From positions 1 through 64,000 of the forward strand of contig CAWCBG010000008.1 of NCBI GenBank assembly GCA_963793845.1: a stretch of DNA of 64,000 bases, given 5' to 3'. Under the pieces are notes generated by a model, which saw only the letters and a program-made list of their open reading frames with translations, did not search any database and was not told the origin of the DNA. The first letter of the stretch is position 1, and each line of letters begins with the position of its first letter. The DNA comes from CAWCBG01 sp963793845 (GTDB taxonomy: Bacteria > Acidobacteriota > Terriglobia > Terriglobales > Acidobacteriaceae). Of the stretch, positions 1 to 7,036 are shown one piece after another. The translations under genes were made by a program, and so were the position numbers.

Positions 1-99
1 CATAAGCCAAAGTGGCACGAGACCACAGACTGCGTTTCATCCCGCCCCGCCAATTCCCTTCCTTGGCTCCCGCACCGGTTCATCCTTGGAATCTTCGAG

Positions 100-221
100 C
101 TAAGTCCTTATTCCGGAATATTTTGCCTATAAGTCCTTGGCGCTCAATATTTTGGCGGGAATTTTTTCTGGCGCCTCTTTGTTTTCAATATTTTGCAGAC
201 ATGAGGGGGGAGGGGGGTACC
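100..221 (-). repeat. CAAAATATT-box intergenic repeat, copy 1
   Basis: Read on the minus strand, this begins with a C-rich tract (GGTACCCCCC then TCCCCCC). Three boxes CAAAATATT follow (186-195, 145-154, 116-125 in plus coordinates), spaced 41 and 29 bases. AAGGACTTA words follow the second and third boxes. A second copy with the same order of parts and the same 41/30 spacing lies at 61462-61590. It starts about 125 bp past the htpX stop codon and points the same way as htpX. I know no named family for it. Confidence 0.75.
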
Positions 222-256
222 AGGGCAATCGCACCCGAAAAAGCCGCATATCCCTC

Positions 257-321
257 GCCGACTGAAGTCGGCTCGGGAGCACAAAAATAGGGGGGCCTAG
301 CGGCGCACCTGAAGGTGCGCC
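257..321. repeat. Two perfect hairpins with GA loops downstream of htpX
   Basis: Two stem-loops sit side by side. One is GCCGACT-GA-AGTCGGC at 257-272, a 7-bp stem. The other is GGCGCACCTGAAGGTGCGCC at 302-321, a 9-bp stem with a GA loop. Neither is followed by a clear U tract on the minus strand. They look more like REP-type intergenic palindromes than a classic terminator, although they could protect or end the htpX transcript. Confidence 0.55.
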
Positions 322-346
322 CTTTCAAAGCTGGCAGGACACGGAC

Positions 347-1198
347 TCAGTAGTCCAACTCGGCGGGCCGTCCGGTCAGACGGGCGATGCGGTCGGCGAT
401 CGGCGGATGAGTCGAGAACAGGTTGCCCAGATTCATCCCCAGCAGCTTCGGCTGGATGATAAACAGATGCGCCGTCGACGGAGACGCTTGCATGGGCAGG
501 CGCTTCGAGTAGGCGTCAAGCTTTTTCAGTGCGCTGGCCAGCGCATAAGGATTGCCGGTGAAGTGCGCGCCCGAGGCGTCGGCCTGGTACTCGCGCGAGC
601 GCGACACGGCAAGCTGGATCAGGCTGGCCGCAATCGGAGCCAGGATGAGCATGAGAAGTCCGACCAGGCCGCCGCCTCCGCGATCGCGGTCGTCGCCGCC
701 GCCGCCGAACCAGAAGCCCATGCGCGCCAGGAAGGTGATGGCGCCCGCCAGCGTCGCGGCCACGGAGCTGATCAGGATGTCGCGGTTCTTCACGTGTCCG
801 AGCTCATGCGCCAGAACGCCTTCGAGCTCTTCGTCGGTCAGCAGGTCGAGGATACCTTTCGTCATGGCCACTGAGGCATGCTGCGGGTTGCGTCCGGTCG
901 CGAAGGCATTGGGCGACTCGTCGGGGATGACGTACATCTTCGGCATGGGGATGCCGATCTTCTGCGTCAGCCGCTCCACGATGTCGAAGGCGCGCGGCAG
1001 TTGCTCGCGAGTGATAGGTTGCGCGCGATACATCGCCAGGGCAATGCGGTCGCTGAAGAAGTACGAGACGAAGTTCATGACCACGGCCACGCCGAGGGCC
1101 ATCTCCATGCCACGCTGGCCGCCGAAGATGTTGCCCATGAACAGCAGGAAAAGGGTCAGTGCGGTCAGCAGCAACGCGGTTTTGAATGTGTTTCCCAT
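347..1198 (-). CDS. htpX: Zinc metalloprotease HtpX (M48B family)
   Basis: This is a membrane-bound, zinc-dependent endopeptidase that degrades misfolded inner-membrane proteins. Two N-terminal hydrophobic segments (about residues 7-24 and 33-48) come before the active site HELGH at residues 131-135. The third zinc ligand is the Glu of SREYQADASG near residue 207, and a further hydrophobic stretch (about 176-196) precedes it. A glycine/aspartate-rich loop (GGGGDDRDRGGGG) sits between the membrane segments. I chose the ATG at 1198 because the protein then begins MGNTFKTALLL, as HtpX proteins do, and has the usual length of about 283 residues. An in-frame start at 1270 would add 24 unrelated residues. 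The gene stands alone and is divergent from the VWFA gene at 1419. Confidence 0.95.
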   Translation of the reverse strand: MGNTFKTALLLTALTLFLLFMGNIFGGQRGMEMALGVAVVMNFVSYFFSDRIALAMYRAQPITREQLPRAFDIVERLTQKIGIPMPKMYVIPDESPNAFATGRNPQHASVAMTKGILDLLTDEELEGVLAHELGHVKNRDILISSVAATLAGAITFLARMGFWFGGGGDDRDRGGGGLVGLLMLILAPIAASLIQLAVSRSREYQADASGAHFTGNPYALASALKKLDAYSKRLPMQASPSTAHLFIIQPKLLGMNLGNLFSTHPPIADRIARLTGRPAELDY

Positions 1199-1418
1199 AA
1201 ATTTGAGTGCCTTATGCTCAGGTATGTAGATGATAAAGCCGGAATGCGGTTGCTGGAAATCGACAACCATCTTTTACATCAGCAGGTTGCAAGGTCATGG
1301 GTGCGGGTGTATAAGGCTATGGGCAGTTCAGGGGATGGCACCTCCTCCTTAAGTCGGGCCTCGTATTGTTTCGGACGCAGGGATGCGATAGCTCCCGAGG
1401 GCAGTCGAGCATCTCCGC

Positions 1419-2420
1419 ATGCCTATGGCCACCATGCCGGGAATTTCGTGGCAGTCGCGTCTCACCCTGGTTCCGCAGGCAGTTGTTTTTCTCATTGCAT
1501 TGCTGGGCACGGCGAGTGCGCAGACCTATTTCGGCGATGCGCATATTGTTCCCGAGCGAACTCCTCCCCGAGTCGCGTCGGACCACCCGGCAATCCGCGC
1601 CAATACCGACCTGGTGCTGGTGCCGATCACGGTGCTCGATCGCCGCGAGCGCGTGGTAAGCGGTTTGAAGGCGGGCAATTTCGCGGTGTTCGACGGCAAG
1701 TCCGAGCAGACCATCAAGTATTTCTCCAGCGAAGACGCGCCGATTTCTTTGACCGTAGTGCTGGATGCCAGCGGCAGCATGTCCAACAAGATGGAAGGGG
1801 CGAGAGAGGCGGTACGGGATCTGTTCGGCGCGGCGAATCAGCAGGACGAGTTCAATCTCATCAGCTTCGGCAATGCTCCGCGGGTTCTGGGAAGGCACAA
1901 CGGTTCGCTGGCGGAGTTGGACAACGATCTCGCCATCATCAAGCCCGAGGGCTTTACCGCGATGTGGGATGCGCTCTATCTGGGGATCGAGAGCTCGCGC
2001 GAGGCGTCGTACGCGCGAAGAGCCATCGTGCTGATCTCCGACGGTGGAGACAACTACAGCCGCTTTGCGGAGAAGGACGTCAGGTCCGCGCTGGAAGAAG
2101 CGGATGTGCAGTTGTACGCGATCGGAATTTTCAATCACTTCCCACGCACTCCGGAAGAACGAGCCGGACCGCTGCGTCTGGACGAGATCGCCTCGGCGAC
2201 TGGCGGCCGTTTGATTTCCGTGCAGAACAGCGGCGAGATGGTCGAGGCAGTCGAGGAGATCGGTAGAGAGTTGCGCAACCAGTACGTCGTCGGCTATCGG
2301 CCGGAAAAATCAATCCGCGACGGCAAATGGCGCAGGATCAGAGTTCAACTCAAGCAAGTGCCTGCGGAATCCAGGTTCCACCTCTACGCCAAGAAGGGCT
2401 ATTACGCTCCCGTGGAATAA
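1419..2420 (+). CDS. Secreted VWFA-related domain protein
   Basis: This is an exported protein with a von Willebrand factor A domain of the type common in Acidobacteria. Residues 1-35 form a signal peptide ending near TASAQ. The VWA domain begins around residue 105, with the MIDAS metal-binding motif DASGS at 116-120. A later ISDGGDN segment and a TGGR segment fit the rest of the fold. The C-terminal part (RNQYVVGYRP ... YAKKGYYAPVE) is the tail typical of this family. The substrate or binding partner is unknown. A second, distantly similar protein lies at 60179-61390. The gene converges on the small membrane-protein gene at 2454. Confidence 0.85.
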   Translation: MPMATMPGISWQSRLTLVPQAVVFLIALLGTASAQTYFGDAHIVPERTPPRVASDHPAIRANTDLVLVPITVLDRRERVVSGLKAGNFAVFDGKSEQTIKYFSSEDAPISLTVVLDASGSMSNKMEGAREAVRDLFGAANQQDEFNLISFGNAPRVLGRHNGSLAELDNDLAIIKPEGFTAMWDALYLGIESSREASYARRAIVLISDGGDNYSRFAEKDVRSALEEADVQLYAIGIFNHFPRTPEERAGPLRLDEIASATGGRLISVQNSGEMVEAVEEIGRELRNQYVVGYRPEKSIRDGKWRRIRVQLKQVPAESRFHLYAKKGYYAPVE

Positions 2421-2453
2421 ATCCGCCGATTGCGCGCCGCAATTGCGCTGCGG

Positions 2454-2849
2454 CTATTCGTAGTAGTCGAAGTCGGTGAGCGCGGTGATACAGGTTTCCG
2501 CCAGCGCCTGCGCGTCGAAGAATGTCGCTTGCGGGTGGTCGCTAATTTTTAGCACGCGCGGTAGAGCAGCGGTTACGCCGGCCAAAGTGGCATCGATGCG
2601 GCCATGACTTTTGTAGCTGAGCAGCGGTGAAGCGCCTCCTGGATAATCGGTGAGCAGATTGTTGGCAGCGAAAGCCGCTCCGCAAAACGCTGCGCCGATT
2701 GCGGCTCGCCGGTTGCGCCGCCAGAACAGCGCGCCCATCAGGAAAAAGCTGCCGACGACCGCGTAATCGATGGCAGCATGAGTTTTGGGAGTGATGACCT
2801 TGGGCAATCTGCCCGCAGCGATCTCGATACCCTTTTGCAACAATGCCAT
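2454..2849 (-). CDS. Small membrane protein, function unknown
   Basis: I do not recognise a named family with certainty. The protein has about 131 residues and begins MALLQKGIEIAAGRLPKVITPKTHAAIDYAV. It has two predicted hydrophobic segments: one around YAVVGSFFLMGALFW and a shorter one around AAIGAAFCGAAFAANNLL. The combination THAAIDY plus paired hydrophobic segments resembles small SPW-repeat-like integral membrane proteins. The ATG at 2849 is preceded by GAGG seven bases upstream, so I prefer it to the upstream in-frame start at 2948. Confidence 0.6.
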   Translation of the reverse strand: MALLQKGIEIAAGRLPKVITPKTHAAIDYAVVGSFFLMGALFWRRNRRAAIGAAFCGAAFAANNLLTDYPGGASPLLSYKSHGRIDATLAGVTAALPRVLKISDHPQATFFDAQALAETCITALTDFDYYE

Positions 2850-3015
2850 GTAGAAACCTCGACCGGTTGAGTGTACGCCCTGTCCTAATGATGCCAGCAG
2901 GCTCAGAACAGTTGGCACTGCCATCAGATGTTCTGGATATCGAAGCATCGCGCTATGGGCTGATTTGTTATGCTACGTGCTCGTCTCGAGTCGAGCACAA
3001 TTGAGGATCTTACAC

Positions 3016-4189
3016 ATGCAACGACAGTCTGTACTATGGATCGCTTTCTCTGCGCTGTTCATCGTAGCAATGGCATGGCTGCTTAATCGCTGCACCGGTA
3101 AGTGCACATCCGTCTCAGCAGCCCGCGGCGACCGCAGCGGGTCCTAAAACCGCGGGGCAAGCCTTCAAGAACATCCAGGTGCTCAAGGATATTCCAGCCG
3201 ATCAATTGATCCCGTCGATGCAGTTCATCACCTACTCGCTGGGCGTGGAATGCGACTTCTGCCACGTGGAACGTGAGTTCGATAAGGACGACAAGAAGCC
3301 CAAGAAGATTGCCCGCAAGATGATGGAGATGATGTTCGCCATCAACAAGAACAACTTCGAGGGCGAGCGCGAGGTCACCTGCAACACCTGCCATCGCGGA
3401 TCGCCGCATCCGCAGGCGATTCCCGCGATCATGGCGGAGGGCCCGAAGCCGGAGGCGATGGCCGCGATGCACGAGGCGGAGCAGCCGATGGGTCCGCCCA
3501 AGACCTCGCCCGGCGAACCGGTGTTCGCCAAATACATTCAGGCTCTCGGCGGCGAGGCTGCGCTCGATAAGGTGAACAGCCGCGTGGAAAAGGGCGCGGC
3601 GCTCATGGGCAACGGACATTCCATCCCCATCGACATCTACACGGAGCAGCCTGACAAGCGTGTCTCGGTGATGCGCATGCCTCAGGGAGAAAGCGTGACG
3701 GCGTTCAACGGGGCGGAAGGCTGGCTCACCTTTCCGGGACGGCCGGTACGCGAGATGTCAGCATCGGATGCCGAAGCTGCCAAGCTCGATGCTGCCGTCT
3801 TCTATCCCTCACACTTGGCGAAGTTCTTCGACGAACTGAAACTCGAAGAGCATCCGGAGAAGGTTGACGGGCATGACACCAATGTCGTGGTCGGCACGAT
3901 GAAAGGACAGCCTCCGGTGAAGTTCTACTTCGATCCGCAATCCGGACTGCTGCTGCGCATGCTGCACTATGGCGACACGCCGCTCGGGCTGAATCCAACG
4001 CAGGTGGACTTTGCTGACTATCGCGAAGCGGATGGCGTGAAGACTCCATACAAATGGACGATCGCGCGTCCCAGCGGAGCCTTCACCATCCAGGTGGAGC
4101 AGGTGCAGTCGAATGTTCCGATTGACGCCAGTAAGTTCGTGAAGCCCGCGCCTGCGCCGATGCCGCCCGCGGGAGGCCCGGCGCATTAG
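3016..4189 (+). CDS. Diheme c-type cytochrome (photosynthetic reaction-centre cytochrome-like), apparent frameshift
   Basis: This is a periplasmic cytochrome c of an Acidobacteria-typical family. Two heme-attachment motifs, CDFCH (about nt 3251) and CNTCH (about nt 3380), lie in its first 100 residues. A C-terminal domain of about 200 residues without hemes resembles outer-membrane lipoprotein-sorting folds. The signal peptide begins at ATG 3016, which has GAGG about ten bases upstream (MQRQSVLWIAFSALFIVAMAWLL). It is in a different frame from the heme domain. Removing one base near 3083 (CTG CTT A ATC) joins them as ...AWLLIAAPVSA-HPSQQ, a good signal peptidase site. The only start in the heme frame is GTG 3179, which would leave the protein with no export signal, so I annotate one gene with a +1 shift. 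The ccm genes nearby would mature it. Confidence 0.8.
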
Positions 4190-4357
4190 CTGCGAAGTAT
4201 CATCGCGACACGATCAGGGAAGGAAGATTCTGCGGCATGCATATGGGAGCTCTTCGACGGTTTTGTCCCCCGCGGCATACTTCCCTTCGCTTGTGATGAC
4301 TGCCTGGTGGCTGAGTTCGCCGACGCCTGGTCGGGGCGCCAGATTTTCGGTTCCTCG

Positions 4358-5734
4358 CTAGCGTCCTTTTCTTGTCAGGGCGCGGCGGATGGTCTCATCC
4401 AGCGCGGCTTTCGCTTTGTCGTATTCCGACTGGCTGATCTTGCCCTGGGTGCGATCGATCTCGAGCTGGAACAACTCTTCTTTCATCGCTTCCAGCAGAA
4501 GCGCCGAGCGATCACGCGGAGTGGGCGCTGGAGCTTCGCGAAGCGGTGCCGTAATGGGGACATCGGCAACTCCGGTAGACGCTGCCGCCGCGGGGCGCTG
4601 ATTGGACTTGGAGACGACGAAGAACCCGCCCATCACCAGGACGAGGGCGAACACTCCGAGGATGTAAGCGCGGTAATCGTGCAAGGGATCGGGCGCATCA
4701 ATGGGCGCGCCCAGACCGCCGCCGGGCCGATTGTCCCTGGCCGCGGCTTGGCCTCCCGTCATCGCTCCGCCGCCATCAGAACCGCCGCCGCCGGCACTAC
4801 TGCTACTGCCCTGGGCCGATTGCTGTTCATTCTGAAAGGCGCCGGCCCCTGCAATCTTGAAGCTGAGATCGTCCCCAGGTTTCACATTGGTGGCAACCAT
4901 GATGGTTGAACCGCTGTCGTCAGGCATGGACTGAAAGCGCTGTGGGTCCTTGGCTTCGAACTTCATGCTCTTCGGCGTCATGACGACGAAGTGCTGCACC
5001 TCGCCCAGAGGTTTGGGAGAGAAGCTGGCATCGCCGCGGTACGGCATGTGATAGGCGACCTGGAATTGGGTTTCACCCGGCCGCAGCGGAAAGCCGAACG
5101 CGTAGCGGTTTTTCTGCGCCGCAGGATTCGCAGCCGATGCTACCGGTTGACCTCCGGGACTCTTGGCGTAAGCGGTATCGATTTCAGCTCCGGGAGGCAG
5201 AACGAACTCGAAGGTCGAGTCGCCGGCAACCGCGCGCGGAGGGTTGGAGTCGTTCTTGATGGCGAAGAGCACGATCGCCTGCAACTGATTGCCATCGCTC
5301 TGATAACGATCGACCTCGACGGTTTGGCTCAGGCCTTCCACCTTTTTGGCCGCGTCGTATACGGTGATTTCGGTGGTCGTAGTGCCCGGCATCAGCGGCC
5401 CACCGTGCGGGAAGTAGTTCACCCCCTGATGGGTCACGCGGACCATGTTGGGTGCGCGCTGGTCGGCAGGGGCGGGCAGCGTGAAGCGCCCTTGCGCGTC
5501 GCTCTTGGTGCTGGCGACTTCCTGCATGCCCTGGGAGAGAGCCAGCAGTGAAACCTGGTCGCCGGCCGAAGGCTTGCCCGTCGTGCCATTGGTGACCGTG
5601 CCGGTAATGTTCTGTGCGGAGGCGAAAGTGGACAGCAGGAGGAGCAGAAGGGTGAGCGCGATCGGGTAGAGCAGGCCTTCAGGCCTGCGTCCGAGGCTGC
5701 TGATTTCGATTGGGGCTTTAGCCTCGCAAAACAT
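4358..5734 (-). CDS. Secreted carboxypeptidase-regulatory-like domain protein with C-terminal membrane anchor
   Basis: An export signal (LTLLLLLLSTFASAQ) is followed by an Ig-like carboxypeptidase-regulatory domain (NITGTVTNGTTGKP ... GRFTLPAP). A second beta-rich region (about 150-300) and a Gly/Ser-rich linker come next, then one transmembrane segment (YILGVFALVLVMGGFFVV). A cytoplasmic SHOCT-like helix pair (LEIDRTQGKISQSEYDKAKAALDE) closes the protein. It is the last gene of the ccm-like operon and probably presents a periplasmic domain near the heme-attachment machinery, which is inference. A GTG at 5803 overlaps the upstream stop by four bases. I prefer ATG 5734 (GAAGG five bases upstream) because residues before it are encoded by a repetitive AAACTTGAAAC-type tract. 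Confidence 0.7.
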   Translation of the reverse strand: MFCEAKAPIEISSLGRRPEGLLYPIALTLLLLLLSTFASAQNITGTVTNGTTGKPSAGDQVSLLALSQGMQEVASTKSDAQGRFTLPAPADQRAPNMVRVTHQGVNYFPHGGPLMPGTTTTEITVYDAAKKVEGLSQTVEVDRYQSDGNQLQAIVLFAIKNDSNPPRAVAGDSTFEFVLPPGAEIDTAYAKSPGGQPVASAANPAAQKNRYAFGFPLRPGETQFQVAYHMPYRGDASFSPKPLGEVQHFVVMTPKSMKFEAKDPQRFQSMPDDSGSTIMVATNVKPGDDLSFKIAGAGAFQNEQQSAQGSSSSAGGGGSDGGGAMTGGQAAARDNRPGGGLGAPIDAPDPLHDYRAYILGVFALVLVMGGFFVVSKSNQRPAAAASTGVADVPITAPLREAPAPTPRDRSALLLEAMKEELFQLEIDRTQGKISQSEYDKAKAALDETIRRALTRKGR

Positions 5735-5744
5735 GGCGCCTTCG

Positions 5745-5796
5745 AGCGAGAACGGTTGAAGCTTCAAACTCGAAACCCGAAACTTGAAACTTCCGT
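5745..5796. repeat. Short-word tract (GAAAC/TTGAA repeats), first site in the ccm operon
   Basis: This stretch consists of imperfect repeats of words such as TTCAAACTCGAAACCCGAAA. A similar tract lies at 6604-6655, before ccmH. In both places the tract extends an open frame upstream of a gene, giving residues such as KFRVSSLKLQ and LKLETGNLKL that do not belong to the families concerned. Confidence 0.5.
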
Positions 5797-5799
5797 AGA

Positions 5800-6147
5800 T
5801 CACGTGCGCCCCCCCGCGAGTCGCCGGCCTTTGGCTGCGGTCTCGATACCTTCCATTTCGGCAAGAATCGCCGCCGCTTCGTCTTCCAGAGCGGCGCGCT
5901 GCATGGCATAGTCTTCCTCGCTCAACTTGCCCGCCTTGTATTCAAAATTGAGGTCGCGCAAGTTCTCATAGGTTGCGTCTTTGCGCTCTCCGAGATACAA
6001 CAGGCGGGTCTTGGCCTCTCCGGAATCGACTTCTCCCGGCTGATAAAACACGTAGATGAACAGCAGCGCGGAAAACAGGGCGCATCCGAAGAGCACGAAC
6101 ACGGTTTGCTCTCCCGTTGTCGCGGCGGCGATGAATGAGTAGGTCAA
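5800..6147 (-). CDS. CcmI/zinc-ribbon-like cytochrome c biogenesis partner, small membrane protein
   Basis: This 115-residue protein has one N-terminal transmembrane helix (about residues 15-33, VFVLFGCALFSALLFIYVFY). A cytoplasmic, charged, helical tail follows (YLGERKDATYENLRDLNFEYKAGKLSEEDYAMQRAALEDEAAAILAEME). The tail pattern of 'LxELxFDYxxGKLxxxDYxxxR' is the one seen at the start of CcmI-type subunits and their short homologues. Its start codon overlaps the ccmH stop by four bases (6144-6147), so the two are probably translated together. It likely assists heme-lyase assembly, although function is inferred from context. Confidence 0.65.
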   Translation of the reverse strand: MTYSFIAAATTGEQTVFVLFGCALFSALLFIYVFYQPGEVDSGEAKTRLLYLGERKDATYENLRDLNFEYKAGKLSEEDYAMQRAALEDEAAAILAEMEGIETAAKGRRLAGGRT

Positions 6148-6677
6148 AACTCAGTCTCCTGGCGGGCCTTCTGGCGAAGCGCCTCAAGCTTTGCGGCGTC
6201 GAGATTGGGACGGGGCACGGGTTGGGCCACGGCGCGGGACTTCCACGCACGCACCAGCCAAACGGTCAGCAGGGTCGCCAGCGCAAATACCGCAAAGGGC
6301 ATGATCCAGGCGACCAGGTTGAAGCCAGTGTTAGTGGGCGCAGCCAGTACCGTCGCGCCATATTTCTGCACAAAACTTTGCAGCACCATGCTGTCGTTGC
6401 CGCCCTTTTCGATGGCTGCTACCAGTTCTCCGCGCATCCGGTCCGAGTAGGTACAGCCGACATGGTTGCATTCCAGCAGAACCTGGTTGCAGCCGCACAT
6501 GCACATGAGCTGGTGGCCGAGTTTGTTGAAGCGGGCGTCAGTATCGGCTCCAAGAAAGAGCATGGCGACCAGCGCCACCAGGAGAAGTTGAGCGATGCGA
6601 AGTTTCGTCAAGTGCAGCTTCAAGTTTCCGGTTTCCAGTTTCAAGTTGAGGCGCCAATTTCCAATCGATCCTGTCAT
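6144..6677 (-). CDS. ccmH: Cytochrome c maturation protein CcmH
   Basis: CcmH is a membrane-anchored thioredox protein that reduces apocytochrome c cysteines before heme attachment. The conserved periplasmic segment begins KLGHQLMCMCGCNQVLLECNH. It contains the CxxC-type redox pair, as in acidobacterial and plant CcmH, and is followed by MRGELVAAIEKG and a C-terminal membrane helix (VAWIMPFAVFALATLLTVWLV). The N-terminal 22 residues come from a repetitive tract, so translation may really start at TTG 6611 (LTKLRIAQLLLVALVAML). The gene is separated from ccmF by about 360 bp of palindromic repeats but lies on the same strand and in the usual order. Confidence 0.88.
   Translation of the reverse strand: MTGSIGNWRLNLKLETGNLKLHLTKLRIAQLLLVALVAMLFLGADTDARFNKLGHQLMCMCGCNQVLLECNHVGCTYSDRMRGELVAAIEKGGNDSMVLQSFVQKYGATVLAAPTNTGFNLVAWIMPFAVFALATLLTVWLVRAWKSRAVAQPVPRPNLDAAKLEALRQKARQETEF
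6604..6655. repeat. Short-word tract (TTTCAAG/CCAGTTT repeats), second site in the ccm operon
   Basis: This is a second low-complexity tract made of words such as CTTCAAGTTTCCGGTTTCC. It overlaps the 5' end of the ccmH reading frame and resembles the tract at 5745-5796. It makes the annotated ccmH start uncertain. Confidence 0.45.
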
Positions 6678-7036
6678 CCTGAGCGAAGTGAGTCCGCCGT
6701 GGCAGACAACGGAGTCGAACGACCCCTATTGCTTCATACATCTCTCGCTCACATCATCATGCCGTCCCCGCGGGACTGTGTCGCCGCTACGCGGCTTAGA
6801 CATTCCTTCTACAAACACCCGGGGCTGACGCCCCGGGCTCAAACCATGCCGCCGCTGTCGCGGCTAGGTCGGCCGCATGTCGCAGCGTTCTCTGAGTCCG
6901 CAAGGTGGGTCACCAGTTATGACCCAAACACTAACGGAACTGCTTCGCCGCCGCGAGAAGCGCGATGCTGCATCTCAGGCCGACCAACTTCGCAATGTCT
7001 TGGACAAGTCGCGCACCCGTTCACTAGCCACTGCCT
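6678..7036. repeat. Intergenic palindrome array between ccmF and ccmH
   Basis: No gene is visible in these 359 bases. At least four short perfect stems occur in a row. They are GTCCC-CGC-GGGAC (about 6764-6776), GCCGC-TAC-GCGGC (6783-6795), CCCGGGGC-TGAC-GCCCCGGG (6818-6837) and GCCGC-TGTC-GCGGC (6851-6864). Just before them is a segment with TCATCCTGAGCGAAG and GGAGTCGAACGACC. I remember such words as scattered intergenic repeats of soil Acidobacteria, but I cannot check this. The array interrupts an operon and could act on transcript stability. Confidence 0.6.

Noticed and set aside
12..290. Open frame of 92 codons on the plus strand at the window start
   Set aside because: It runs through the CAAAATATT repeat and the GA-loop hairpin, has no ribosome-binding site or family similarity, and is the antisense of a repeat.
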